Part shown: piece by piece, positions 18,156 to 26,817 of the stretch | How positions within the stretch are numbered: position 1 is the first letter of the stretch | Layout: each line of letters starts with the position of its first letter | Source of the DNA: an uncultured Lachnospiraceae bacterium | GTDB taxonomy: Bacteria; Bacillota; Clostridia; Lachnospirales; Lachnospiraceae | DNA length: 47,353 bases | Assembly: GCA_910585355.1 (NCBI GenBank) | Contig: CAJUDN010000002.1 | Span: forward strand, 1 to 47,353 | Direction: 5' to 3' | The notes under the pieces: model-generated | Told to the model about the DNA's origin: nothing | The model's input: only the letters and a program-made list of their open reading frames with translations | The model's database searches: none | Position numbers and translations under genes: made by a program

Positions 18156-19157
18156 TTATACCTCCTCTTCCAGATCTTCTTCGTCCTCTTCCTGCTCCTC
18201 CTCTGCCGCTTTCCTGTTTTTCTTTGCGCCCTTATACTGGGATTTGATTCTGGGATCCACAAACGCATAGAGAAGGTCTACTCCAAGATTTACGAAGCTG
18301 AATACCACTGCAAGAATCAGAACGCCGCCCTGTACCACAGGGTAGTTCCTGCTCTTGATGGAATCTACCATTAACTTACCGATTCCCGGAATGGAAAAGA
18401 TAGTTTCTGTAAGGATGGAACCGCCTAACAGCATTCCAAACTGGAGACCTACCGCCGTGATGACAGGAATCAGCGCATTCTTCAGCGCATGAAAATAAAT
18501 GACGATGCTTTCCCTCTGTCCTTTGGAACGGGCGGTCCTTATGTAGTCCTGCCGTATCACCTCCAGCATGCTGGACCTGGTCATACGCATAATAACCGCC
18601 GCCGAGCTGGTTCCCAGCGTCAGGGCCGGAAGTATCATATATTCCGCCGACGAATATCCCGAGGACGGAAGCAAACCAAGTTTAACAGAAAACACCAGAA
18701 TCAGGAGAATGCCCATCCAGAAAGCAGGCATGGAGTTTCCAAGAAGAGATAATACTGTAGCCACATGGTCAAAAATGGAATACTGCCTGGTGGCGGCGAT
18801 GATTCCGCAGGGCACTCCAATGAGAAGCGCCACCAGGACGCCAGAGGAAGCTAGACGGAGCGTTACCGGGAACCGTTCCATGACCTCTGTAAATACCGGT
18901 TCCCTTGTTGTATAGGAAATCCCCAAATCGCCATAGAGAACAATGTCCTTCATGTATGTAAAAAACCTTTCCCAAAATCCGTTATTTAACCCAAGGCTTT
19001 CCCGCAGCGCTTCCACCTCCTGGGCCTCCGCCATTTCGCCCAGAATCATCTTGGCCGGATCGCCCGGAGAAATGTACATCAGGAGAAATACCACAAAGGA
19101 TACGCCCAACAGCACTGGAATCATCATCAGAAGCCGCTTCAACGTGTATTTCAGCAT
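18156..19157 (-). CDS. Peptide ABC importer permease (OppB/DppB-like), operon 2
   Basis: 333-aa permease with the usual N-terminal leader (LKRLLMMIPVLLGVSF), coupling loop DYIRTARSKGQRESIV and DLLYAFVDPRIK block. After that block comes an unusual tail of about 25 residues whose last 15 are nearly all Glu/Asp (EEEQEEDEEDLEEEV); the operon 1 paralogue ends instead in a basic tail. The gene follows the binding-protein gene after a 103-nt gap with a hairpin. Confidence 0.93.
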   Translation of the reverse strand: MLKYTLKRLLMMIPVLLGVSFVVFLLMYISPGDPAKMILGEMAEAQEVEALRESLGLNNGFWERFFTYMKDIVLYGDLGISYTTREPVFTEVMERFPVTLRLASSGVLVALLIGVPCGIIAATRQYSIFDHVATVLSLLGNSMPAFWMGILLILVFSVKLGLLPSSGYSSAEYMILPALTLGTSSAAVIMRMTRSSMLEVIRQDYIRTARSKGQRESIVIYFHALKNALIPVITAVGLQFGMLLGGSILTETIFSIPGIGKLMVDSIKSRNYPVVQGGVLILAVVFSFVNLGVDLLYAFVDPRIKSQYKGAKKNRKAAEEEQEEDEEDLEEEV

Positions 19158-19186
19158 TCTATTTCACCCCTTATCCAAATCAAGCA

Positions 19187-19232
19187 TATGGGGAAACCGT
19201 TCGGCTTCCCTGCCAGTATCAGTTTCCCCATA
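19187..19232 (-). other. Hairpin between binding-protein and permease genes, operon 2
   Basis: TATGGGGAAAC (19187-19197) and GTTTCCCCATA (19222-19232) form a perfect 11-bp stem with a 24-nt loop. The position matches that of the operon 1 hairpin, between the binding-protein gene and the B permease gene. An mRNA-stabilising or attenuating role is inferred. Confidence 0.6.
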
Positions 19233-19260
19233 CAGTGGTTATCTGTTGCTGCCGTTTTTT

Positions 19261-20859
19261 CTACTGCCACTCATACGTCCACGGTTCAAAATTATATGGT
19301 GTATATTCGATAGGTTTTAATGCCTTGGAATAGGCATTTGTATTAACCCCCTGCCAATAATAGGTCGCCGGGCAGTAATCCACCAGTTCCTTCTGCAGAT
19401 CCACATAAATCTGTTCTCTCTTTGCACTATCCAGCTCTTTTCTTCCTTCTTCCAGAAGCTCGTCCACCTTCGGATTATTGGTGTGTGAATAGTTGGAAGC
19501 TCCGATCATAGAAGAATGGTAAAGACCGTAAAGGGTATTATCCGGATCGCCGTTGCTGACCCATCCGAAGAAGCACACATCATATTCGCCGGAGTTGACA
19601 GCTTCATAATAAGCTGCATATTCCAGTGTGGTAACGCTCGCTTTTACTCCGATCTTCGCCCAGGAGTTCTGTACTACCTGCGCCGCGTCAATTCTTGCTT
19701 GATTCTCGTTGGTAAAAATCCGGATTTCAAATCCGTCCGGATATCCGGCTTCTGTCAGCAGAGCTTTTGCCGCATCCAGGTCAAAGCCTGCCACATCCAG
19801 GTCTTCCGTTGCATATTGTGTGGTGGACACCATAGGGCCGACGCCCGGCTTTCCAAGACCGTTGTAGGCGGCAATCTGGATGGCTTCCTTATCCACTGCC
19901 ATGCCCAGAGCTTTTCTGACTCTCACATCATCAAGAGGCGCCTTCTGGGTATTATAGCAGACATACTGAATGGTAAAGTTGGGCCCCATCAGAAGCTCTA
20001 AATTCTCATCATCCTCCACACGTTCAATGTCCGTCGCAGAAACGTCATAAGAGAAATGTGCTCCGCCTGTCTCCAGTTCAATCGTTCTGTTGGCATTTTC
20101 CGTAATGGTCTTCCATACCATGTTTTTAATTTTTGCCGGTTCCCCCCAATATTCATCGTTCCTCACAAAAGTAACGCTTTCTCCGTTGACGCAGTCCACA
20201 TATTTATAAGGTCCGGTACCAATGGGATTTTTGGAGATTTCAGCCGTATCGGCATCTGCGTAAAGCTTGGACGGAAGAATGGAAAGTCCTGCCTGCGAAA
20301 ATGCAGAATAGGCTGACGCGTTGGGATACTTATATCCCACCTTAATGGTGTTTTCATCCACAACAGTAATATCGTCTATATTGAGGAACGCTGCTTTGGA
20401 TGATACATGGGAAGAATTTGCAGCACGAATCAGGGACCATTTCACATCATCTGCGGTCAGCGGATCTCCGTTATGGAATTTCACCCCTTTTCTAAGATGA
20501 AATAAAATATGCGTATCGTCCTCATATTCCCAGGATTCTGCCAGCACGCCCACATAACTTCCATCTGGCGCAATCTTCATCAAGGTTTCAAAAATCATTC
20601 CGGCCGGCCGGGACGAGAATACATCGCTCTGGCTCTGAATATCAAGGGTCTGAGGATAGGCGCCATGGGCGATTACCAGTGTCTTTGTTTCACTCAGGTC
20701 ATCGGATGCCGCCGGGGCCGGTGTGTCTGCGGCCGCCGTTGTGCCTGCGGCCTGCTGCGCTCCACTCGTTGCCGGAAGGGGGCTTTCCTTCTTCATGCAC
20801 CCAGATAAAGCGCTTGCCATAAGGGCTGCTGTCAATAGACATACTGTCAGTTTTTTCAT
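19261..20859 (-). CDS. Peptide-binding lipoprotein, SBP family 5, operon 2
   Basis: 532-aa extracellular lipoprotein. The signal peptide ends in the lipobox LSGC (Cys21), followed by an Ala/Thr/Pro linker and the family 5 body (ILFHLRKGVKFHNGDPLTADDVKWSL). GGAAAGGAG precedes the ATG. It lies 34 nt downstream of the M28 peptidase gene, so a peptidase and the binding protein appear to head one transcript. Ligand is probably a peptide; specificity is not readable. Confidence 0.93.
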   Translation of the reverse strand: MKKLTVCLLTAALMASALSGCMKKESPLPATSGAQQAAGTTAAADTPAPAASDDLSETKTLVIAHGAYPQTLDIQSQSDVFSSRPAGMIFETLMKIAPDGSYVGVLAESWEYEDDTHILFHLRKGVKFHNGDPLTADDVKWSLIRAANSSHVSSKAAFLNIDDITVVDENTIKVGYKYPNASAYSAFSQAGLSILPSKLYADADTAEISKNPIGTGPYKYVDCVNGESVTFVRNDEYWGEPAKIKNMVWKTITENANRTIELETGGAHFSYDVSATDIERVEDDENLELLMGPNFTIQYVCYNTQKAPLDDVRVRKALGMAVDKEAIQIAAYNGLGKPGVGPMVSTTQYATEDLDVAGFDLDAAKALLTEAGYPDGFEIRIFTNENQARIDAAQVVQNSWAKIGVKASVTTLEYAAYYEAVNSGEYDVCFFGWVSNGDPDNTLYGLYHSSMIGASNYSHTNNPKVDELLEEGRKELDSAKREQIYVDLQKELVDYCPATYYWQGVNTNAYSKALKPIEYTPYNFEPWTYEWQ

Positions 20860-20893
20860 ACTTTACTCCTTTCCTCGCCTTTCTCAGCTTGTA

Positions 20894-22624
20894 TCAGGCG
20901 TCTGCCTCCATTTTCCAACGGAAAATCTGGGCATCCACGGCCTCAATCAGTCTGGCCATCTCTGCCCTCTGGCGGTTACATTGCCGCCTGAAGTCCGTTT
21001 GGTACATTAAATACGTCTCCGGGGTGGTGTTTTCCCGGGTCACTCCCTTCATCATTTTAAAAATATGCAGATCGGAATATCCGCCGTAAGCCGGGTCATG
21101 GTAATATGGACTTCCATATGTATAATGCAGCCTCACCATTCCGCCGGAGATTTTCTTTATAATCTCATCGGTATCCCCAATTCCATATGTTTCGATGGCG
21201 TTTTCCAGTCTTTCCACCGCTCCCTTTAACTCCTCTAATCTTTCCAGTACTCCCTGGAGGTTAAAATCCTCGCTGTATTCGGCCTGAAATGCTTTCATTT
21301 TCTTCTCCGTATATTCTACAAACCGTAACATATCCACCGGCAGCTTCTCTGACTGAAGAATCTCCCACACAATCTTTAAATTTATTCTCGCATCTCTCAA
21401 AAGAAACTCCTCATCCACCTTATCCAGGGTATCTGCAACGGAATGCCACCACGGAGCATAACTGGACGCCCACTGAGCGTATTCCCCGTCTTCCTTTGAA
21501 GCAAATCTGGAAAGCATGCTGATGGGAACTCCCACGCCGCTGAAAGACTCATCCCCCGCTCTTGTCAACCCGTCAGTGAGTACCGGACGAACGCCGGAGA
21601 ATTCTTCAATAATGCTCTCCGGAAGTCCTTCCTTTTCCATCAGGGATGTGCCTCTGGAAACCAGTTCGTCATTTTTGCCGCCGATCAGATCGAGATTGAT
21701 ATGGGCTACACAATTTTTATCCAGATCTTCCCAATGGGTATCCACATACCAGGAAGAGCCCGCGTAGCGTCCATCGGAATGCCCGGACCAGAAAGCCACC
21801 TTTACGCTGCGCTTCAGTTCATCTTTATGCTGAAACAGCACCCGGGCGCATTCCAATGTAGCCGCATTGGAGGTGGCATTGTCTGTAATTCCCTCGTACC
21901 AGGAATCGTAATGGCCGGAAATCAGCACATATTTCTCGCTTTTTCCCGGAATGGACGCCACTGGCATAGAGGTCTTTACCACCCTGTCATCCATTTTAAC
22001 CGTAAGCACCGCCTCTGTTTTCTTTTCTTTACATAAGGCCATTAATTCCAGTCCCGCCTTATGATTAATTTCCACATAGGGAATCCGGCAGAATCGGTAA
22101 AAATCATGAATCGTAGGATTTCCCCACACGGTTCCTATGGTCATATGATGAAGCCATTCTTCTGTCTGCGGCCATATAATAATCATTCCCAGTGCGCCCG
22201 CTTCTCGGGCCGTTCTGGCAAAATCCCCGGAACGGTCGTTGGTTAAAATAATCTTCCCCTTAAACTCCTTAAGCCGCTCTATGTTTTCCTTTTCAGACAG
22301 CGAGGTCTTCTCGCTTGCCGCGTCATAATAAAGCTCTGCCTTCAGCCCATCGGCTTCTCCGCTGTAAACTGCCGCCAGAGCCTCATACTCCTCTTCTCCC
22401 ACCGTCACCTTTGCGCTGACCGGAAGACTTCTGTAGCAGTCATAGGTAAGGATCTCGCACGGTATCTGATACCGTTCCAGATAGGATTTAATATACCGTA
22501 CGGACTCTTCCCCGTCCTCGGAACCGCTGTACCGATGAAGCCTGCTGAAATGTTGGAGCGTCTCTTTCATGAGTTCCAGGCTGATCTCTTCCGCAGCCTG
22601 TGTACCCTTATTCTTGTTTTCCAT
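20894..22624 (-). CDS. M28 family peptidase-like protein with PA insert and altered active site
   Basis: 576-aa cytosolic protein resembling M28 aminopeptidases. N-terminal peptidase part (1-70), a PA-like insert (about 75-210), then GHYDSW (237-242), TDNATSNA (247-254), INLDLIGG (309-316), GDESFSGVGVP (357-367) and the final metal His in HSVADTLDKVD (from 394). The position that normally carries the catalytic and metal Glu-Glu pair reads FWSGHSDGRYAGS (278-290), so both Glu are missing. A C-terminal helical region follows to 576. No signal peptide. I start at the second ATG (22624) because GGAGGG abuts the first. It is the first gene of operon 2 and diverges from the LacI/SBP chimera gene. 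Activity may be altered or absent. Confidence 0.85.
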   Translation of the reverse strand: MENKNKGTQAAEEISLELMKETLQHFSRLHRYSGSEDGEESVRYIKSYLERYQIPCEILTYDCYRSLPVSAKVTVGEEEYEALAAVYSGEADGLKAELYYDAASEKTSLSEKENIERLKEFKGKIILTNDRSGDFARTAREAGALGMIIIWPQTEEWLHHMTIGTVWGNPTIHDFYRFCRIPYVEINHKAGLELMALCKEKKTEAVLTVKMDDRVVKTSMPVASIPGKSEKYVLISGHYDSWYEGITDNATSNAATLECARVLFQHKDELKRSVKVAFWSGHSDGRYAGSSWYVDTHWEDLDKNCVAHINLDLIGGKNDELVSRGTSLMEKEGLPESIIEEFSGVRPVLTDGLTRAGDESFSGVGVPISMLSRFASKEDGEYAQWASSYAPWWHSVADTLDKVDEEFLLRDARINLKIVWEILQSEKLPVDMLRFVEYTEKKMKAFQAEYSEDFNLQGVLERLEELKGAVERLENAIETYGIGDTDEIIKKISGGMVRLHYTYGSPYYHDPAYGGYSDLHIFKMMKGVTRENTTPETYLMYQTDFRRQCNRQRAEMARLIEAVDAQIFRWKMEADA

Positions 22625-22651
22625 GGCCATCCCTCCGTTTCCGTTTTCTAA

Positions 22652-22680
22652 ACCATATCATAATTTTTGATACGTGTCAA
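22652..22680 (-). promoter_or_regulatory. Promoter of peptide operon 2
   Basis: On the minus strand, a perfect -35 TTGACA (22675-22680), a 17-nt spacer and a -10 TATGGT (22652-22657), about 28 nt upstream of the M28 start. The operator palindrome overlaps the -35 and spacer. Confidence 0.8.
22667..22680. promoter_or_regulatory. LacI-type operator O1
   Basis: TTGATACGTGTCAA, a near-perfect 14-bp palindrome with the central CG step typical of LacI operators. It covers the -35 of the operon 2 promoter, a position expected to block RNA polymerase. It matches O2 at 22864-22877 in 12 of 14 positions. Confidence 0.72.
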
Positions 22681-22859
22681 TTATATTTGCTAAAAATTTT
22701 GGTTACATAAATATTTTTTCTGTATTTCGCTGTCTTTATATTTTGAATTCCGCAATTTTTGTTGTAATAATGTAAAATTTTGAGTTTTTTCAATTTTTCT
22801 ATTTCTTTTTTATTCATTTATGATATAATGTTTTCAAATTAACAATTCTGTTTTTCGGA

Positions 22860-22888
22860 TTGATTAATACGTATCAATATTTTATAAT
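22860..22888 (+). promoter_or_regulatory. Promoter of the LacI/SBP chimera gene
   Basis: The -35 TTGATT (22860-22865), a 17-nt spacer and the -10 TATAAT (22883-22888) predict a start near 22895, about 23 nt before the chosen ATG. A second weaker TATAAT lies at about 22823-22828 without a good -35. The 290-nt intergenic region is strongly AT-rich. Confidence 0.75.
22864..22877. promoter_or_regulatory. LacI-type operator O2 (autoregulation)
   Basis: TTAATACGTATCAA, a palindrome with one mismatch pair, extends to ATTAATACGTATCAAT. It fills the spacer between the -35 and -10 of the chimera gene promoter, which suggests negative autoregulation. Confidence 0.72.
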
Positions 22889-22917
22889 GGTAAAAAATGG
22901 TAGTTGGGGGATTTTTC

Positions 22918-25101
22918 ATGTCTACGATGAACGATATTGCCAAGTTGGCCGGAGTATCTCAGGGGACCGTATCCAATGTGCTTAATAACAGAGGAAACGT
23001 CTCTGCAAAAAAAATCAAGCTTGTCCAGGAAGCCGCCCGGCAGGTCGGCTACATTATGAACGCCCCTGCCCACCAGTTGAGAAGTTCCTCCATGCTGTCA
23101 AAAACCATTGGCATCATTCTTCCCAATATCACCGATGCAAAATATGCCGCTCTTTACACCTCCCTTCAGTATTTCTGGCAAAACCAGGAATATCAGGTCT
23201 CTTTATGGCTTACCAATGACACGCCGTATTATGAAAAGGCGGCCATCTCCGCCGCCACTGCCGCCAGAGTCAGCGGAATTCTCACGGTCACTTGTCTCCC
23301 CGATTCCGCCGACAGCTATAAGACTATCCGCCAATACGGCGGAACGGTTGTCTACATGGAAAGGGAAATGGAAAATACATTTCCCTATATCGGCTATGAT
23401 TATTATCAGGCTGGCTGGGAAATGGCCAAAAGAGCCCTGGAAAAAGGCTTTCGATCTGCTGCGCTGGTCCTGGGGCTCGGTTTTTTTTCCTGTGAATCCC
23501 AGTTTGAAAAAGGTTTTGGCGACCGCCTGTCCTCCTGCCGTATTTCTGATTTTAAGTGGCAGACTCATAATACATACTTGTCGGATGCATTCCAGACGGC
23601 TTTCCGTCTCTATGAAAACAGCGCCTATCCGGACTGTGTTATTATATCCGGAAAAAGCTTAAGCGATAAGATTTCCCAGGCTTTCTCATCTGTCAGCTCC
23701 GTTTCCCCGCCTCCGCTCCTTGCAATCACCAGCGACAGCCGGGAAGCCCGCTGTAACGACTCCTGTTATTGCATGGATTATTCCGTCCTAGCCTGTGAAG
23801 CCGGAAACCTTCTTCTGGATTCTCTGGATCATCCCGAAAACGTTCCCGAAAGAACGCTATTGGATGCATCCGGCTTTATACGTAAAAAAAAGATTCCTTA
23901 TATAGCAAAAAAGAAAATCTCTCTGAACGTTCTCCTTGTCCAGGGACAGCCTGCTACTGCCATCATGCAGATGACCCCTCATTTTTCTGAGCAAACAGGC
24001 CTGGACATTAACTACGTGACGCTCCCATTGGGCGAATTGACCTCCGTTTTATCCCAGATGAACGGAAACCACTTTTTTGATGTGATCCGAACCAATATCA
24101 CTACCACACCACGATTTTCTGAAGGAGCTTTGGAACCAATTTCCGATGACCTGTTCCGGGAGCTGACAAAAACCATGTATCCGGAAGTAGTAAAGGGATT
24201 TTCTTTTTGTCACGGCCAGGCGGTCGCCGTTCCATTTGATATTAATACCTACTTCTATGCTTACCGAAAGGACATTTTTACCGATCCGGTGATTATGCGG
24301 ACCTATCTGGAAAAATACGGCGAAGAATTGGAACTTCCGGGCAATTTTGAGCGCTTTAACCGGGTAGCTGCCTACTTTTGTAAAAAGGAAAATCCAGATT
24401 CTCCCGTTCCCTACGGCACTACGGGTCCTGCCAATGATATGGCTCTGGTTTTCTCCCATTTTCAGTTTATTTACCGGAATCTTGGAGGACGGCTGGCAGA
24501 TGAGAACGGAGCCTTTGTCTTCGACAGGGATCTTGCCCTGCGGGCCATCCGGCTTCAAATGGAGCTTATGCCTCATTCCCTGTCTCTCCAGAGCAGCCGC
24601 CGCGATTTCAACGTGACCAACTTCATTGAGGAAAAAACAGCCCTGGAAATCGTATCCACCTCATATGCTTCAAGGCTTTTAAACCTGCGCCACCGCTCCA
24701 TCAATGGTCTTCTGGGGTTCTCCCATCTTCCGGCCAATACAGGAACCTTCGGAGGCGGAGCCCTGGCGATTCCCCACGGATGCAGAGAGCTCCATGCGGC
24801 AGAAAGATATATCGAATGGGCCTCTGGTTTTGACCAGGCCTATGTGTTCACTCTCCTTGGCGGCGCAACCCCGCATAAATCCATTTACAAAGAGCATGAT
24901 ATTCTGGAGCTGTATCCGTGGTTCGGTCTCATGGACCAGGCCATTGAGACATCCTCTCCTTTAAGCGAGCTGGATATTTTTGACCGGTACCATCTGGAGC
25001 GGTTCATGGGCTTTACTTTAAGCAATATTTACTGCGGCGTTATCCCCCTGGACAGTTGTCTGAACGTACTGGAACAGGGGATTGCTTCCTATTTACTGTG
25101 A
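22918..25101 (+). CDS. Chimeric regulator: LacI DNA-binding and core domains fused to a family-1 solute-binding-protein domain
   Basis: 727-aa predicted cytosolic transcription factor. Residues 1-50 form a LacI HTH (MNDIAKLAGVSQGTVSNVLN), followed by a hinge (AHQLRSS) and a periplasmic-binding-like LacI core (about 58-325: IGIILPNITD, YIGYDYYQAG, CVIISGKS). From about residue 334 to the end the sequence resembles a family-1 extracellular solute-binding protein: FFDVIRTN, a VPFDINTYFYAYRKDIF block, FGGGALAIPHGC, AERYIEWASGFDQA, and GGATPHKSIY near the end. There is no signal peptide. The start is the ATG at 22918, 23 nt after the predicted transcription start; an ATG at 22897 would lie at the transcription start. 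It diverges from operon 2, and matching operators sit in both promoters. Two separate ligand pockets are likely. Confidence 0.88.
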   Translation: MSTMNDIAKLAGVSQGTVSNVLNNRGNVSAKKIKLVQEAARQVGYIMNAPAHQLRSSSMLSKTIGIILPNITDAKYAALYTSLQYFWQNQEYQVSLWLTNDTPYYEKAAISAATAARVSGILTVTCLPDSADSYKTIRQYGGTVVYMEREMENTFPYIGYDYYQAGWEMAKRALEKGFRSAALVLGLGFFSCESQFEKGFGDRLSSCRISDFKWQTHNTYLSDAFQTAFRLYENSAYPDCVIISGKSLSDKISQAFSSVSSVSPPPLLAITSDSREARCNDSCYCMDYSVLACEAGNLLLDSLDHPENVPERTLLDASGFIRKKKIPYIAKKKISLNVLLVQGQPATAIMQMTPHFSEQTGLDINYVTLPLGELTSVLSQMNGNHFFDVIRTNITTTPRFSEGALEPISDDLFRELTKTMYPEVVKGFSFCHGQAVAVPFDINTYFYAYRKDIFTDPVIMRTYLEKYGEELELPGNFERFNRVAAYFCKKENPDSPVPYGTTGPANDMALVFSHFQFIYRNLGGRLADENGAFVFDRDLALRAIRLQMELMPHSLSLQSSRRDFNVTNFIEEKTALEIVSTSYASRLLNLRHRSINGLLGFSHLPANTGTFGGGALAIPHGCRELHAAERYIEWASGFDQAYVFTLLGGATPHKSIYKEHDILELYPWFGLMDQAIETSSPLSELDIFDRYHLERFMGFTLSNIYCGVIPLDSCLNVLEQGIASYLL

Positions 25102-25102
25102 A

Positions 25103-25251
25103 AGTTCAGCGCTCCAGCGCTGAACTGTGTGAAAACGTGGTCACGAAGTGACAGCTTCCATTCCCGTTTTCTGCACATCCGCCGGAGGCTTAAAGTAAAT
25201 CCCCTTTCATGTATGGTGGTGCCAGCAAAGCGGCATGGGGATTTACTAGAT
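25103..25251. repeat. Palindrome-rich intergenic element
   Basis: An 11-bp perfect palindrome (25103-25126, AGTTCAGCGCT/AGCGCTGAACT) directly after the chimera stop is followed by GTCAC/GTGAC, then CCGCCGGAGGC, then a long-range pair AGTAAATCCCC/GGGGATTTACT. There is no T-run, so it is not a simple terminator. CCGCCGGAGGC and GTTTTCTGC motifs recur in the 47.2 kb repeats. Confidence 0.55.
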
Positions 25252-25270
25252 AAATAACCCTCTTACCCCC

Positions 25271-25299
25271 TTGAATCTCCGGCGAAAATACGATATACT
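25271..25299 (+). promoter_or_regulatory. Promoter of asnS
   Basis: TTGAAT (25271-25276), a 17-nt spacer and TATACT (25294-25299), about 50 nt upstream of the ATG. A small hairpin (TGCCTTT/AAAGGCA) sits in the leader. No T-box specifier or antiterminator was recognised. Confidence 0.65.
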
Positions 25300-25348
25300 G
25301 ACATAAACTGCCTTTATTTCCAAAAAGGCAAACAGAAGGAGAAAAACA

Positions 25349-26740
25349 ATGCAGTTGACAACAGTAAAAGAGCTTTTTAAAGAGCGTGAAAAATATCTGA
25401 ACACAAAGGTTCATGTAGGCGGCTGGATCCGCAGCATTCGTGATTCCAAAGCTTTCGGCTTCATTGTACTCAACGATGGAACCTGCTTTGATACCCTCCA
25501 AATTGTATACCATGATACCATGGAAAATTTTGCGGAGATTTCCAAATTAAATGTAGGCGCTGCAATCATTACAAAGGGAACCCTGGTGGCCACACCGGAA
25601 GCCAAACAACCTTTCGAAATCCAGGCCGATGAGGTCATTGTGGAAGGAACCTCAGGCACAGATTATCCGCTTCAGAAAAAACGTCATACTTTCGAATACC
25701 TGCGGACCATTTCCCATCTGCGTCCCAGGGCCAACACCTTCCAGGCTGTGTTCCGGGTTCGCTCCCTGATCGCCTATGCAATCCACCAGTATTTTCAGGA
25801 GCAGGGCTTTGTTTACGTACACACTCCGTTAATCACAGGAAGCGACTGTGAGGGTGCAGGGGAAATGTTCCAGGTAACCACCATGGACCTGAACAACATC
25901 CCGAAAAACGCGGACGGCTCCATAGATTTTACTCAGGACTTCTTCGGAAAGCCCACGAATCTGACCGTAAGCGGCCAGTTAAACGGCGAGGCCTATGCCA
26001 TGGCATTCCGCAATATCTATACCTTCGGTCCTACCTTCCGTGCCGAAAATTCCAATACAACCCGCCACGCCGCCGAGTTCTGGATGATCGAGCCGGAAAT
26101 GGCATTCGCTGATTTAAATGACAACATGGCCGTCGCCGAAGGAATGTTAAAACATGTGATCCGTTATGTTCTGGAAAATGCTCCGGCGGAGATGAATTTC
26201 TTCAACCAGTTCGTGGACAAAGGGCTTTTAGACCGCTTAAACCACGTATTAAATTCCGAGTTTGGTCATGTGACCTACACGGAGGCCGTTAAGCTCCTGG
26301 AAGATCACAACGATGAATTCGACTATAAGGTATTCTGGGGCTGTGATTTGCAGACCGAACATGAACGGTATCTGACGGAGCAGATTTTCAAAAAACCCGT
26401 ATTTGTAACAGACTATCCGAAGGAAATCAAGGCTTTCTATATGAAGCAGAATGAAGACGGAAAGACGGTTGCCGCCATGGACTGCCTGGTTCCGGGAATC
26501 GGTGAGATTATCGGCGGCAGCCAAAGAGAAGACAGCTACGATAAGCTGGCGGCCCGTATGGATGAACTTGGCCTTAAAAAGGAAGATTACGGTTTTTACC
26601 TCGATCTTCGCAAATACGGCTCCGTCCGCCATTCCGGTTTCGGCCTGGGCTTCGAACGCTGTGTGATGTATCTGACCGGTATGGGCAATATCCGCGACGT
26701 TATCCCGTTCCCGCGTACCGTAAATAACTGCGAATTATAA
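25349..26740 (+). CDS. asnS: Asparaginyl-tRNA synthetase
   Basis: Charges tRNA-Asn with asparagine in the cytosol. At 463 aa it has the family length. The N-terminal OB-fold anticodon-binding domain (about 1-110: [24 protein letters not shown]) precedes a class II catalytic core. Motif 2 [21 protein letters not shown] and motif 3 [16 protein letters not shown] are both present. The ribosome site AGAAGGAG lies 6 nt from the ATG. It is monocistronic from its own promoter, and two hairpins separate it from the next gene. Confidence 0.97.
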   Translation: MQLTTVKELFKEREKYLNTKVHVGGWIRSIRDSKAFGFIVLNDGTCFDTLQIVYHDTMENFAEISKLNVGAAIITKGTLVATPEAKQPFEIQADEVIVEGTSGTDYPLQKKRHTFEYLRTISHLRPRANTFQAVFRVRSLIAYAIHQYFQEQGFVYVHTPLITGSDCEGAGEMFQVTTMDLNNIPKNADGSIDFTQDFFGKPTNLTVSGQLNGEAYAMAFRNIYTFGPTFRAENSNTTRHAAEFWMIEPEMAFADLNDNMAVAEGMLKHVIRYVLENAPAEMNFFNQFVDKGLLDRLNHVLNSEFGHVTYTEAVKLLEDHNDEFDYKVFWGCDLQTEHERYLTEQIFKKPVFVTDYPKEIKAFYMKQNEDGKTVAAMDCLVPGIGEIIGGSQREDSYDKLAARMDELGLKKEDYGFYLDLRKYGSVRHSGFGLGFERCVMYLTGMGNIRDVIPFPRTVNNCEL

Positions 26741-26745
26741 TTGCA

Positions 26746-26802
26746 CCGGCCTTTTGGGCCGTTCAAAGGGAGCGCACAGATTGACTGATGCGCTCCTTTG
26801 AA
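26746..26802 (+). other. Hairpins after asnS and before the exonuclease-like gene
   Basis: CGGCC-TTTTG-GGCCG (26747-26761) is followed by a large stem, TTCAAAGGGAGCGC (26762-26775) with GCGCTCCTTTGAA (26790-26802). The second stem ends just before the GGAGG of the next gene. There is no T-run; an mRNA processing or partial termination role is possible. Confidence 0.45.
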
Positions 26803-26817
26803 ATTGGAGGATTACCC

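Noticed and set aside
22625-22630. First ATG of the M28 gene
   Set aside because: GGAGGG directly abuts this ATG, leaving no spacing; the second ATG two codons later has proper spacing.
22897-22917. Upstream ATG giving a longer LacI/SBP protein
   Set aside because: It falls at the predicted transcription start and has no ribosome site; the LacI family start block begins at 22918.
25102-25348. T-box leader for asnS
   Set aside because: A GGTGGTGCC stretch looks a little like a T-box, but no specifier loop, no full T-box sequence and no terminator were found, and it lies upstream of the asnS promoter.
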